Positions 13,089 to 26,312 of a stretch of 64,000 nt of DNA are shown piece after piece (the stretch's first letter is position 1; the number at the start of each line of letters is the position of its first letter). The notes under the pieces were generated by a model. It made no database searches and was not told where the DNA came from. It worked only from the letters and a program-made list of their open reading frames with translations. The position numbers and the translations under genes were made by a program. The stretch covers positions 50,272,587-50,336,586 of the forward strand of contig NC_089763.1 of the NCBI RefSeq assembly GCF_040412425.1, given 5' to 3'. Source of the stretch: Macrobrachium rosenbergii. Its lineage: Eukaryota > Arthropoda > Malacostraca > Decapoda > Palaemonidae.

Positions 13089-14848
13089 CAATACGAGTGA
13101 ATATGAGGTTTTAATTATCAGTTACGTCATCATTAATTGTGAGTTTATTCAGTGTCAGCGCTTTTCATTTGTCATACATCTCTTTCATATCAGTATATTT
13201 TCCGTTGTGCAAAATCAACGATTTTGCGAAATGTAATTTGTGGCTTAATTTGTTTGTTGACTTGAGTGAGGTTTCAAGTTTAGATATTGGTTTTACATAG
13301 ATTACAGGGATTACAGGTATTTGCAGTGTAACCAAGGCACTTACACAACATTAACAGTTTCAGTACACCATACTTGCTCACTTAACTGCATCATATCATA
13401 TAGAGCAAATATTGCTAATGGCGATGATGTGCTTGAAATAGATCTCACTATCTAACTTGATAGCTTTTTGTAAAATTATGAACAGGATATATTTTCGAGT
13501 TTATTTTCTTCTCTTCACTTACTCTTGCTGTGTTTGAACTTCTGACGATACGCGAATTTACCATATAACTACATTAATGCATAAGACATTAAACTGTTAT
13601 TATGTTTGCATGATGCACGTTGGTTAATTGCTAATTGGGTTATGAGATCATAACATCTTTTCGGCTTGCGATCCCAGATTTCGTTATTTCTCCATCCCAA
13701 AATGATAGTTTATATACAGAAATTGAAGGATTTTAATTTTTTCTTTTTCCATTTTTATGACTTTTGAGAGTAGCTTACTATGCTATGCCCAGGGGCTATC
13801 GTGTTTAAAATAAGAGAAACTATTTGTGAGGGTTATTCTTGAAAGTTGTGTTTTTGAGTAAAGTTTAGTTTGTGTGTTAAAAATTTTCAGACAAAATATT
13901 ATGAAAAAATTACTCTGCCCTTATTTACTGTCAGTACTGTTTACAAATCAACTCGGTTGAAATTCTGTTCTTTTTATTTATTTGGTTAGTTTAATTTGTG
14001 TGGTATAGATTATCAGACAAAATATTATGAAAAAAATTGTTTTTAGTTACTTATGTCGTTTTAAAATTAGTTGATGAGAATTTACGTGAAATATTTTCAT
14101 TTCGGTCGGGATGAATGAAGAGATATGATATCATGACCAAGACTGCAGTGTAATTAAGGGGAGTAATTAATGTCTAATTAAGGGGAAGTCATTAATGTGT
14201 CATTAATGGGAGATAACTAATGTGTCACGGCCCAGGAGAGAGTTGTTAGCTGACGTGACCGGGAATTTGAACAACTTGAATTGTATTTAAAACCAAATTT
14301 AATTTCCGCTGAGTTTGCGCTTTTTTTTTTGGCGGGGAGGGGGCAAAACAATGCTGTTTCACAAACAAATTTGGGTTTTATCAGAGATGTGATTTCCTGT
14401 TGTTGTGTCTTATAGAATATGATACATTTTAAGGCACAATTTAGATTTCCGTGTTATAAAACACGTCCTACCATTCCATCATCATAACCATCGTTATAAA
14501 GAAATTTTAGTGTTCTCATAGCGGGCCTGGGGGATGATTACGTAAATGCCTGGGGTTTTAAGTTATGACATAAGGTCATTCTTCAAAGCAAACAGAACTG
14601 AGGTCGTTTCTCAATCTGTGTTTGGAGAGAACACATTCGCAGCTTTCATTTAATTTTGTTTCCATAAGCAGAATATTTATGAACAGGAAAACTTAAGTGT
14701 ATCAAACTAATCATAGCTGGTATGGTAGGGTTCTAGCTCAAACTTTTGTTGGAGTGCATGTTACTGCATTACATTTTCTTTGAGGAATCTCCTGTTCATA
14801 TGATTTGGATATATATGTACTTATATGCATGTGTATACTGTATATGTA

Positions 14849-14958
<110 letters not shown>

Positions 14959-14960
14959 GA

Positions 14961-15165
14961 GGCCCATAAAACACTATTTGAACATTTGCAACCATATATT
15001 TCGAGCACTTCCTTCTGTGCCCCCGTTCACTGGTAAAATATGGTTAGATGAAATGTTACAGGATATATATACAAAGCATCTGTCCATATTTTACCAGTGA
15101 ACAGGAGCACAGAAGGAAGTGCTCGAAATATATGGTTGCAACGTTCAAATAGTGTTTTATGGGCC
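14961..15165. repeat. Long inverted repeat between two (AT)n arrays
   Basis: Arms 14961-15043 and 15084-15165 (about 83 bp each) are almost exact reverse complements, from GGCCCATAAAACACTATTTG to GGTAAAATATGG, with a 40-bp spacer. Both outer borders run into (AT)n microsatellites, on the right after about 50 bp. There are no open frames. Looks like a foldback or MITE-type element. Confidence 0.8.
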
Positions 15166-15213
15166 TTCTTATATTCATATTACACTGTGTTATTACAGTA
15201 AAAGACATTCATA

Positions 15214-15217
<4 letters not shown>

Positions 15218-15301
<84 letters not shown>

Positions 15302-15304
15302 CTT

Positions 15305-15402
<98 letters not shown>

Positions 15403-15405
15403 ATA
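15218..15405. repeat. (AT)n microsatellite, two blocks
   Basis: Two long AT runs separated by GTGCTTT at about 15299. Confidence 0.95.
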
Positions 15406-16200
15406 ATGTGTGTGTCTGGTTGTTTTGCGTACGCTCGCTCTTACTAAGAGATAGAGAGCATGAGAGTGAGAGTGGATTTCCCTAACCTGGACGCCCATTT
15501 ATTCAATTACCGTTTCCCCCTCTCTATTATATCAATAACGCTAGGGTTCGGAGGAATTTGTTATGAAAAACCTATGATTGACAACCTGGTGATTTTTCAT
15601 TTCCTTTTTGTTTTTTCTTTTATAGAGTGGACTTCCGGTATGTTATTGTTTTTTTTTTCTCTCAGTTTTCGAATTGATGAATTGATCATTTAGCAAATGT
15701 GTAGTACTTCCATGTTGAACTTTTTCATGTAGTGATTTCAGAATTTGTGTCCATTGTATTACATCGGCCCATGTTATGCGATATTGGCATGCATGTTTTA
15801 CAAGTATGGTGTGTATATTTTAACATTTACATGTACATTGAACAAATGACCTCCGTAAGTTCATGCAACTGAATCCGTGGCTGTGTTGTTTGAATAACAT
15901 CACGTCACACGTGTTTTATGTTATTTGAAAGGAGAGTCCTCCATTGTGACCGCGTGACATCACATGAAATATAACAAACCCGGAGCTTAGGCTTTAGTCG
16001 AAAGAATTTCAGTACACACTGGGATGTTGTTCTCTCTTTCTTCACTACCTTTTTCAACCAGTGAGAAATATTTTCATGCGGAAGCGATGTGAGAAGTATT
16101 TGCCATTGTCAGTGAAGTGGTACCTGTTTCACAAGAGAGGCAAGGAATATTTTTTACATAAAGGCCATTTTTGCGATGCTTTTATCCGAGTAAACTTTTG

Positions 16201-16320
<120 letters not shown>

Positions 16321-16448
16321 GTGCGCTACCATGCGTTTGAAAATTTACTATATCATACTTGGCGTAAATTCAGTCATCCATAAGAGAGAGTCGGTGAGAG
16401 TGCGATATATTAGATCCCGGATGTCTTACGTCTGAGAATAAACAAGGA

Positions 16449-16453
<5 letters not shown>

Positions 16454-16516
<63 letters not shown>
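16454..16516. repeat. (CT)n microsatellite
   Basis: Perfect run of about 63 bp. Confidence 0.95.
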
Positions 16517-16520
<4 letters not shown>

Positions 16521-16777
16521 AAGCTAAGTTGGGAAGAATTTTCCGGGACTTACGTGATGTGTGTAAACACAAATGTATTATCTTGCTGTAATTGTTAAAT
16601 TGCTTTGACCGTTCTTGTGTTTTGTTTATGAATCTTTATCTTAGTTTTCTTTATATGATTCTGAAAGATTTTCCCTTTTTTTAGTTGAAAGCTTAAAGTT
16701 GTTTAGCATTTTATTCAAAAGTTCATTCTATTATGGTTAAAAAAATGACACACCACTCGCGGTAACTTGCTTTAACG

Positions 16778-16779
<2 letters not shown>

Positions 16780-16858
<79 letters not shown>
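16780..16858. repeat. (GA)n microsatellite
   Basis: Perfect run of about 79 bp. Confidence 0.95.
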
Positions 16859-16861
<3 letters not shown>

Positions 16862-17203
16862 TCAAATTGGTGTTTAGAGTTCATCCTAAATTGCACAGGA
16901 TAATATTCTCCTGAACGTGAGTGTTACTTCCGCCATTTTTTTTTTACCCCCACCGATCACGACAGGTTTATGTTGAAATCAATATGCTTCCGTGGCTGAA
17001 TATGGCGGGGAAATTGTGGTTTATTACTACGATTTCATGTCAGGGTTGTGGGAGACGGATTTGTGGCTTTCATTCACTGCGGTTTATAGAAAATTTATTT
17101 TAGTTTTTCACTGACATTGAGGATGAGAAACTTTTTGGGAGCTGTTCTTCATGTTACATTGAATGTGATTTAATAATATTTATTGGTATTAGTTTGGGAT
17201 CAT

Positions 17204-17205
<2 letters not shown>

Positions 17206-17277
<72 letters not shown>
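17206..17277. repeat. (CT)n microsatellite at the LINE 5' border
   Basis: Perfect 72-bp run; the LINE begins immediately after it. Confidence 0.95.
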
Positions 17278-17278
<1 letters not shown>

Positions 17279-17289
17279 ACCAAAAAGAT

Positions 17290-18589
17290 GTGAAATCATT
17301 CACAGACATATTGAAAGGATACGATCCTTCAAACTGGAGCAAATCTGTAGAAAATATAATGAAAATAATAGAAGGGATACCAATGAAAGTTCAGGTTATC
17401 AAAAGACTTATAAAGAAAATCTACAAAAATCAACACATTCCATCAAAGAAAATAAGTACGGTGGAATTAGTGAATATATTGATTGATGCAATAGGCAAAC
17501 GGATGCCTAAAGCATGTAAACTATGTAGAGTGTGGTATAGCATTGTAAATCCACAAAACCTGATTAGGAAATGCTATGCTTACCACGTACCGACACACCC
17601 TTCATGTGCTGAAGTTGAGCAAAATAGAAATAAGGACACAAAAATATTTTGCTCAACATGTCTAGTATGGATAGACAAGGTCATTAAATCAAGACTTAAT
17701 GTACAGATTGTGGAGGATGAAGAAGATGAAGAGGATGAAGAAAGAGGAAGAAGAGGAAAAATAGAAAAGAAGAAAAATAAGACTGAAGAGAGGGAAAAGA
17801 TTAATGAAAACAAAGAACAGGATAAATAGTATGGATGCAGAGAAACTCATAGATTCTACATATGAGGCAATACAGCAACATACTTATGAAGAAATAAATT
17901 ATGACATGATAAATCAAAATAAAATCCCAAAGAGGTTGTACCGGATCTCCATACTGATGGGAAAGAACAAGAAAAAAAAGAAAAGAAAGACACAGTATGC
18001 ACCCTTTTGAAAAGAGGGAATTGCAGGTTTGGTGAAAGATGTTATTACAAACATCCCAAGATATGTCACAATTATGAGATATATGGCAAATGTGCATATC
18101 TAGATGGCTATGAAGAGGAATGCAGCGATCTACATCCAAAAATATGTAGAAAATGGAAAGAAGGAAATGGATGTAGGTTTAATAAGAAATGTAGGTACAT
18201 GCATCCTGTAGCCATGAAAACCAAAATAAAAATCAAATACATATAAAAAATCAAGGTAAAATGAAACAAATAAAGAAAAGAACAAAGATCATGTGATGAA
18301 GGCAAAAAACAAGCCAACAACACATTATGAAATGTCAGCACCACGATATGAGCCATCAGCACCTAGATATAGCACAAGGAACAAGCAATGTATCTATGAT
18401 GCTAAGGGATGGTGCAGATATGGAGATAAGTGCAGGTTTATGCACAAAGTGAATAAGTATGAAGCTGGAAGAACAAGTATAATGGAAAAGTTGGATTTTT
18501 TTAATGTACGAATTTCTGGAAATGAAAAAAGATCAACATATCAGAACAGGAAAGAGACATGGGAAAATCCTTATTATTACCCATATTAG
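17290..18589 (+). pseudogene. LINE ORF1 region: PHD-like finger plus four CCCH zinc fingers
   Basis: 17290-17829 encodes a PHD-type Cys/His pattern (CKLC, then CYAYH, HPSC and FCSTCLVW at residues 76-128), followed by a Glu/Asp/Lys-rich tail. After a frameshift, 18000-18220 encodes three CCCH fingers with spacings C-x7-C-x5-C-x3-H, C-x8-C-x9-C-x3-H and C-x8-C-x5-C-x3-H. After another shift, 18390-18450 encodes a fourth (C-x7-C-x5-C-x3-H). PHD-like fingers are known from ORF1 of CR1-like LINEs; the CCCH fingers suggest single-stranded RNA binding. It is broken by at least three frame changes and several stops. Confidence 0.7.
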
Positions 18590-18639
18590 ATAATGGAGAT
18601 AATACATGAAACCATCATAGTGATGAACGCGCAGGGTTT

Positions 18640-19330
18640 AGTTTCGAGAGTAACTCAAAAGAAAGATAGAGTTCTTAGAAGAACTAACCCAAAATGAAAA
18701 AATAGAAATATTGAATATAAGTGAAACCTGGTATTCCCAAGAGACTGGTAATGATGACCAGATAAAGGGTTTCAAACTTATAGATCAGATAGAAAAAATA
18801 GAAATCAAGGGGAACCATGATATATGGGAGAGATGCCAATCAAGGAAAAATCTGTGAGAAATATAGTAACACAGAATGTGAATTAATAAGCGGTAGAATT
18901 TGAATCTGAAAAATTAGTGAACATTGTAATATATAGACCCCTAATACTAAAGAGTTTGACATAATAATTGAAAAATTGGATGAAATATGTAGAAATCACA
19001 AGGACTGGACTATACTCCTAACCGGAGACTTTAACTTTCCTTTTGTAGAATGGAAAGAACGAATAGGAGACTGTGGTTGTATTTATACATATAAAAAGAG
19101 AGCAATAGTAGTGCAGAAGATAAGAGGCAATTTGAAAAGCTATTAGATATGCTACTAGAACATAACATTCAGCAAATAAATCACCTACCAACAAGAAAGG
19201 ATAATATTTTAGATCTAGTATTTGTGAACGAGGTGAACTATGTTAAAGAAATAATAGTATATAACACGAGTATTTCGGACCATAATGTCATAGAACTAAC
19301 AGTCCGTTCCAGAACATATGAAAACAGAGA
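18640..19330 (+). pseudogene. LINE endonuclease (apurinic endonuclease-like) fragment
   Basis: Translated pieces in different frames give NISETW near the start, LTGDFNFPFVEW in the middle (about 19,020) and SISDHNVIELTV at the end (about 19,270). These are the E, D and SDH active-site motifs of the AP-endonuclease domain of LINEs. Frames are broken between the pieces. Confidence 0.7.
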
Positions 19331-19939
19331 AAAAGCAAGAAACGAAAAAATGGGAAGGATATGGAAAATACAATTTCTATAGTAAGAATATAAATTGGTC
19401 AAAAATAAATGAAGAATTAAACAAAGAATGGGAAAATATATTTGTAAGTGATGATATACAGGTAAATACCGATATATTATATAAAATATTAGAGGAAATA
19501 GTGGAAAAATATATACCGAAGAAAAAAGTAATCATCAGTCACGAATTCCAAGAGACAGAAGGATCTTGTTCCAGAAAATTAGAAAGTGGAAAAAGCTCTT
19601 GCAAAAGAAAAGAATGCATGGAAAGTGATGGAACTAAAAGTAAGATAGAAAATGCAGAACAAAAGATTATACAATCAAAAGAAAATGAAAAATGGGAACC
19701 TAGAAGAAATGACACTACAAAATATCAAGCAAAACCCTAAAATTTTTTATTCATATGCAAAAAAATGAATAAAATAAGAGTAGAAATAGGCCCTCTAAGA
19801 ATTGAAGGGCGATTAACGAATGAAAAAAGGAAATATGTAACATATTAGCAGAAAGATATAAGAGTGAATTTACACCTAGAATTGAAAATGAAGATAATGA
19901 TACAGAAATAAGAGATGAAAATACTGAATACTTATCAGA

Positions 19940-21000
19940 TATAGATATTACAGAAGCCGATATTGTGCAGGCTATTAATGAAATTAAAAATGGATCAGCA
20001 GCAGGACCAGATGGAGTACCTGTCATATTGTTAAAGAAAGTGGTTCATTCAATCGCAAAGCCGCTAGCAATATTATTAAGACAAAGTATAGATACAGGCA
20101 AGATTTATGATGAGCATAAATTAGCATATATTACTCCTACTTTCAAAAGTGGTTTCAAGACTAGAGGCAAGTAATTATAGGCCTGTGAGTCTGACATCTC
20201 ATATTATGAAAGTATATGAAAGGGTAATAAAAAAAAATATAATGAAACATTTAATGAAAAATAGATTGTTCAATATAGGACAACATGGTTTTGTACCGGA
20301 AAAAGCACACAAACCCAACTGTTAGTCCACCATGAAAGCATATATAAAAAATATGATAAATGAAAAGATACAGATGTGGTTTACCTAGACTTTGCAAAAG
20401 CTTTTGACAAGGTAGATCATAATATATTAGCGAAAAAATTAGAAAACATAACATTGTTGACAAAGTAGGAAGATGGATAAAAGAATTTTTGCAAAACAGA
20501 AAACAGATAGTGATTGCAAACGATGAGAAATCGGATGAAGCTACGGTAATATCCGGTGTACCACAGGAGTGCGGTGTTAGCTGCATTGCTGTTTGTGATT
20601 ATGATTGCAGACATAGACAGTAATGTTAAGGACTCAGTAGTAAGAAGTTTCGCAGATGACACAAGAATAAGTAGAGAAATTGCTTGTGATGAAGATAGGA
20701 ACTCGCTACAAAGAGACCTAAATAAAATATATAAATGGGCAGAGATAAATAGGATGGTATTTAACTCTGATAAATTTGAATCAATGAACTATGGTGATAA
20801 AGTAGGAATGCTATATGCATATAAAGGACCTAATAATGAGACAATCACAAACAAGGAAGCAGTTAAAGACCTTGGTGTGATGTTGAATAGGAATATGTTA
20901 TGCAATGATCAAATAGCAATTCTATTGGCAAAATGCAAAGCAAAAATGGGAATGTTGTTCGGCACTTCAAAACAAGAAAAGCTGAACACATGATTATGCT
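19940..21000 (+). pseudogene. LINE reverse transcriptase, frameshifted
   Basis: AINEIKNGSAAGPDGVPVIL (about 19,965) is the RT finger motif. NYRPVSLTS and QHGF follow in another frame, then FAKAFDKVDHNIL, a VISGVPQ segment, and SFADDTRISREI with the catalytic FADD at about 20,650-20,660. At least three frame changes separate these blocks, so no functional polymerase can be made from this copy. Confidence 0.8.
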
Positions 21001-21596
21001 TTATAAAACGTACGTACGTAGTCACTTGAATATTGCAATATAATATGGTACCCACACTACCAAAAGGATATTGCACAAATAGAAAGTGTACAAGGTCATT
21101 TACAGCTAGAATAGAAGAAGTTAAGGACCTTGACTACTGGGAAAGACTACAATTCTTAAATTTATATAATCTTGAAAGGAGAAGAGAAACGCTACATGGT
21201 AATTCAAGCATGGAAAGAGATAGAAGGAATTACCGAAAATATCATGGAACTAAAATTATCAAAAGAGCAAGCAGAGGTAGATTAATAGTGCCAAAACTAT
21301 ACCAGGAAAATTAAGGAAAGCACACAGGACATTAATCCACCACGCACCAGCATCGATAATGCAGCGTCTATTCAATGCGCTACCAGCTCATCTGAGGAAC
21401 ATAACAGGAGTGAGCGTAGATGTGTTTAAGAATAAGCTCGACAAATATCTAAGATGCATCCCAGACCATCCAAGACTGGAAGATGCAAAATATACCGGAA
21501 GATGCGTTAGCAACTCTCTGGTAGACATCAAAGGCGCCTCACTGAGGGGACCTGGGGCAACCTGAACAATTGTAAGGTCTGTAAGGTAAGGTAAGG
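21001..21596 (+). pseudogene. LINE C-terminal region and 3' tail
   Basis: Blocks such as ARIEEVKDLDYWERLQFLNL and FNALPAHLRNITGVSVDVFK followed by NKLDKYL are typical of the end of ORF2 in CR1/L2/Jockey-like elements. The segment closes with a TGTAAGGTAAGGTAAGG tail and then TCTCTCT, which resembles the (CT)n sequence at the 5' border. Confidence 0.65.
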
Positions 21597-21668
21597 TCTC
21601 TCTGGCCCAGTGGCACTATTCCCGTCTCATAGCCATGGGGACCCACGTCTGATCTCCTAGTTGGGCGA
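21597..21668 (+). repeat. Possible tRNA-derived (SINE-like) fragment after the LINE
   Basis: TGGCCCAGTGG resembles an A box, and GGGACCCACGTCTGATCTCC sits where a T-arm and B box would, but the B box is degenerate. It directly follows the LINE tail. Confidence 0.3.
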
Positions 21669-21774
21669 GGAAAAGAAAGATGTGATCATGATGGCTCTTA
21701 CGAGTTAAACTGTTTAAGAGACACTTAATGTTAGTAAACTGGAAAATGTTACTGGCAGCGGGCTTGAATAAAAT

Positions 21775-21781
21775 GAGAGAG

Positions 21782-21831
<50 letters not shown>
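21775..21831. repeat. (GA)n microsatellite
   Basis: GA run with one AA interruption. Confidence 0.95.
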
Positions 21832-21833
<2 letters not shown>

Positions 21834-21942
21834 AGATTTGATTAACAACTACACCGTCAAATCTTGTCAGTCATCTCATAATCAAGAAGTGAGAGCATCA
21901 GTAAGATAATCGTTACCTCCACTAAACTGAATTCACTCATCG

Positions 21943-21944
<2 letters not shown>

Positions 21945-22009
<65 letters not shown>
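21945..22009. repeat. (CT)n microsatellite
   Basis: Perfect run of about 65 bp. With the (GA)n at 21775 it forms an inverted GA/CT pair about 115 bp apart. Confidence 0.95.
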
Positions 22010-22012
<3 letters not shown>

Positions 22013-22388
22013 GACAAAGGGAACACTAAATGATGTATGCGACCATAAGGATATAGTGCCTCTGCTGTACGCCGTCGCGACCTACCTCTTTTAGTGCTGT
22101 TTCTATGTTAATAATGATACATTAAGGAAATTGGCCTTATATTGAACGCAGGGATGTTAGTATACAGCAACAAGTTACCGTGCTCACAGCTAGCAATTAC
22201 CGATTCGATTATTGCATGTGTAATTTATCGTAGTGTTGCCTGTTGAACGTTGATGATTGAAACATCTTCATATGAATATTAATCAGAAGTATGATATTTT
22301 TATGCTTTTGTCGTAAAAAGTTGAATAGAACGAAAAGGATACAGTTACAAATGATACCATTGTATAGTTCTGGCATGCACTCACCCAT

Positions 22389-22390
<2 letters not shown>

Positions 22391-22454
<64 letters not shown>
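22391..22454. repeat. (AC)n microsatellite upstream of exon 1
   Basis: Perfect 64-bp run ending 96 bp before the first recognised OTULIN-like exon. Confidence 0.95.
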
Positions 22455-22456
<2 letters not shown>

Positions 22457-22550
22457 TTTGTCATAAAAGTATTAATACTGTGGTTACCAATACGCATAAC
22501 ATTTTCAAAGACAAAACCAGTTTAACAGCGCTCTCTCTGTTCTCTTGCAG

Positions 22551-22768
22551 TACGGGCGGGCAGTGTTATTTTCCTAGTGGGCGTGGGATCTCTGGTGTGC
22601 TGGAAACTTTGGGAGCATTGGAGGAAAGGCGGATCCAGCGCAGCCACGCCCACGCCCACCAGCACACCCCCATCCAGGCGCCCGCGAGGAATCCTTGCGT
22701 CTCTCCTCGAGGAAGACCTCGTCCAGGACCTTGACGACATCGAGGATGAGGATCCTGCTTTCATTCAC
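22551..22768 (+). CDS. OTULIN: OTULIN-like exon 1 (first recognised): membrane segment
   Basis: The acceptor is a pyrimidine tract ending in TTGCAG at 22550 and the donor is GTAAGT at 22769. The first two bases (TA) complete a codon NTA from an upstream exon; NTA is Leu, Ile or Val whatever the missing base is, so the hydrophobic stretch continues upstream. The visible segment AGSVIFLVGVGSLVCW is followed by KLWEHWRK, which looks like a signal-anchor with cytosolic positive charge. A Pro/Thr/Ser stretch and the acidic run DLDDIEDED follow. The exon is GC-rich, unlike the AT-rich exons downstream, which may mean it is near the promoter. It ends in phase 0, matching exon 2. Confidence 0.7.
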
Positions 22769-23146
22769 GTAAGTCTTTCTTCCGATTCTGTTGATGCTGC
22801 TAGACATTTTGGGGTCACGGAGACGGTCCGCGTGGGCGAGAGCTAGGTCGAACACTCGGGTTAGTCAGAATGAAGGGGAGGGGTGATTTGCTCAGTTTAA
22901 ATCCACGGCCCTTGTTCTAATAGCCCTTCTCCTCACCCACCCCCCTTAGTTTTTTTCAAGTTAGAAAATGTGTAAGGCAGGCACGGCAGGCCGAATCTAA
23001 CTCGGCAGCTGCTACTTCCAACTGAATTAATTAGTCGCTGAACACCCAAACTGGCAGAGCAAATTAAATGAGGCTCGCTTATTGGCTCTTCAATAATTTT
23101 TTATTGTGAATCGAGACTGACGAAGCAAACACGCAGATATATATAT

Positions 23147-23222
<76 letters not shown>

Positions 23223-26200
23223 TAAAAATAGTTATAGGAACAGTTTCAAGAGATGTTTCCCCCAGGTTAAGACAAAGCTTCCATTGAAAGCCTACGTTAA
23301 GGCTCTTGGTCGCAGTGCAGGTACGTAGCTCCTTTTATGCAGATGTAGCGATGCAAATGGAACTCTTCTGCTGTCACAAGCGCGCTGGATATCCAAACTC
23401 TTAGCATAGCGGCTCTTCATTGCTTTAGAAGAAATATATAAATTTTATATACAGAATCTACTGGTCACTTAATTACCAGATACATATGTAGTTGCAGTAA
23501 CCAGTAACCACGCTGCCCTCATAACTTATCGATTTCTTCACAGTTGTTGGGTACGCTTGGCACTACAAAGCCCAAGATCCAAATGAAGAGGCAAATGAAA
23601 CATTTCTGACGTCCGTAGCAGGATTCAATCCTGCATTCGGTATATCAGAACGAGGTCACGTTGCCTATCTGAGTCTGTGATGCATGAAGCATAAGATGTT
23701 CAGAATTTGTTCTGTATCGCAGACTTGCAAAAAATATACTTAAGATGATGAAGTAATGTAAAAGATAGAAGCATAAGTCAGCACTACTTTTATAATACAA
23801 AGTTATAAAGAATATCATCTCATATTCATAGTAGGCATTCAGCTCTTAAGTTATTTATTAATAGTTCCTCATATTTGTATCAGCCAGACATTTATGTACA
23901 AGGACTCTTTCTAATAATATTTAAGTTAAATTAAACTTTATAGTAAAAAAGTATGTTTATTAAAATGCATTGTATATTTTGAGATGCTTGACATCTGAAA
24001 AATCTAAAAATTTAAGGCATGGATCAATCTGTGATACTAGACGAATAAAGCCCTTTACGTAAAAACATTATGTATATTCAGACACAGAGTATGTCTTAAA
24101 AACGAATGTCGTAGAAACGAAAAGAATACTGCAGACAGATACAAGTAAGGCATGAATGGATATGAACATTTTTCCTTTAAGCGGTGTTTTGATTTTTATC
24201 CGCGTCTAAAGATCGTGGAGTGCAGAAGTCTGGTGTGTTTATTTTGTATTGCCTGAAGAGTTTGTGTACAGTGTAGAGTGAATACGTCAGATGAAGGTTC
24301 GTTCGTGTGTAATGTTGAGAGTTTGATTTCGTTCACTTTCTTTTTTCTTATTTCTATTTTAGGGTGTTTTAGTGTGTATTCAGTTATTACTAATTTATTG
24401 TTTTGATTTTTGGTGACATACCTACTGGTTTGCAATTTATGGCCTAATGAATTTACAAGGAATTGTGATGATCGCAGTACAAAACTTGAGTGACCCGTGT
24501 AAATTAGTTGTAATCTCATTTTCGCTTGTAGCTAACCAGTGATACATTATTGGAAATTATCGTACTTCGTCGCAGTGCCTATCAGCGCTTGAAAATATTT
24601 TTTTTTTTTTTACGTAAGGATGTCGAACAAAATATCTGTGCGAAGGCATCCGTTTGTATTCAAGTACATTGTCATGTACATACTTATTTGTTTAGGGTAG
24701 ACATTTTTGTATCGTGAGAATTTTGCTGTATAATATTTCATGCAATATTTTTCTCGGCAGTAGTTTTTCTTTTTTCCTTTTTTTTCGAAGGCCAGCAATA
24801 TTGACAAACTTATCTTCAAGGTTTCTATGGGGAAAAACATTGACGAATATGTTAGTTGTTAAACTTTCGAAGGTCGGGGCACGGTTTAAATTGCTTTATC
24901 TTATTTTTAAGGTTAAACTCATTTTTTTCTTTATATTAACTGACTGTTGTTTTGCTATTAATTGAACTGTTTTGCTATTAATTGAACTGTTTTGCTATTA
25001 CGTAAGGCAAAATCTTCTTTGATTATAGCCTACAACTCTAAATAATTGGTTTTCGTATAGTTTTTTTTTTAATTATGTTATGTTGTGGCTTTCGATTAAG
25101 TGAATGTGATAGAGAGTTTTGTGATAATTTAAAAAAAGATGCCGATAAAATATGCTGCGTTTCTGTTTTGCACGTTACATCAGCAGTCTTGCATAAAAAC
25201 ATAGTTTTATATGTTCTCTGAAAGGATGAAATCAAATTACTGTTAGGAGTTTATTTGAATTAGATTATGCTGTTTCCTTGCATTAAACTTTTCTGTTGTT
25301 TTGGCAAATATTTTGCACATAACTGGGTTGTGAAGTATATCCAAGTGAAGAGATCTTTTTATAATAGATTATGCTGCGTCCTTCGGTGAGATGGATACGT
25401 CAAATGGTTCTGTAGTGATCAAAAACGCTGATGAATACTTCATGCGTCTGTCTTGCATACTGTATATGGATACATCAGCAATCTTGGATCAAAACACACT
25501 TCTGTTGGATCTTTCATCTTCGGCACAAACAGATCGTCTTCTCTTCAATTTAGTTTTGCCGCATAGGCAGATCTAGATGACCGCACAGCTTGAGTTAATC
25601 TCGGTGTTGGTTTATTTGTGACATCTGAAACCTGCTGTTGCGTAACGGGTTACGTATTGGTATGAACAATTTCCTTTTCTTTCGTATTTGTTCATTATAA
25701 AGAGTTGGCCAAACATCTTTTCTTCCACCGTCTCACTATAACTTGATCGTTTCATTTCTTCTCTCTTTTTATTTTTCCTAATTAGGTTACATAAAGTGGT
25801 CCCCACTGAAAGCATTGCTTAGGGTTCTTTGCAGCGTCCCTTCGGCCCCTAACTGCAACCCTTTTCTTTCCTTTTACTGTACCACCGTTCATATTCGCTT
25901 TCTTCCTTCTTACTTCCCACCCGCTTCTAACAGTAGTGCAACTGTGAGGTTTTCCTCCGTGTTACACCTTTGTAACCGTTTACTCTCAATTTTCCTTTCA
26001 CCGCTGAATGACCTCATAGGTCCCAGCGCTTGGCCTTTGGCCTAAATCCTATTTTATTATCATAAAGTGGCCCATATCTGGGAGTTTTTAATTCCTTATT
26101 TATTTGAGATAGCTAATTCAGAACATTGCAAAAAAAAAAAACACACACAAAAAAGTTAGCCTAACATTTACAGAGAGACTATGCAAAGAAAATTAGGTGT

Positions 26201-26258
26201 TCACATATTGTCCACCATGTCAGCAATATGAATTTGTAGCGATCACGTCTTTGACAAG

Positions 26259-26312
<54 letters not shown>

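Larger units (their letters stand above)
17279..21596 (+). mobile_element. Non-LTR retrotransposon (LINE, CR1/L2-like group), nearly full length, inactivated
   Basis: Plus-strand element of about 4.3 kb. In order: a PHD-like finger and CCCH fingers (ORF1 region), an AP-type endonuclease (SETW, LTGDFNFP, ISDHN), a reverse transcriptase (YRPVSLTS, QHGF, FADD) and a C-terminal tail. Frames shift repeatedly and stops occur, so it is a relic. The 5' end abuts a (CT)n microsatellite ending at 17277. The 3' end has a short tail of GTAAG-type units (TGTAAGGTAAGGTAAGG), typical of CR1/L2-like elements that lack poly(A). The clade call rests on motif order and tail type only. Confidence 0.8.

Noticed and set aside
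21560..21596. GGTAAG-type repeats as a possible telomere-like tract
   Set aside because: The tract is only three to four units long and sits exactly at the LINE 3' end, so it is the element's tail.
22522..22855. Minus-strand open frames opposite exon 1
   Set aside because: They are shadows of a GC-rich exon; the plus strand has both splice sites, a matching phase and a membrane segment.
23604..23680. A functional tRNA gene
   Set aside because: Only the T-arm is convincing; acceptor and D-arm pairing cannot be drawn, so a SINE-like relic is more likely.
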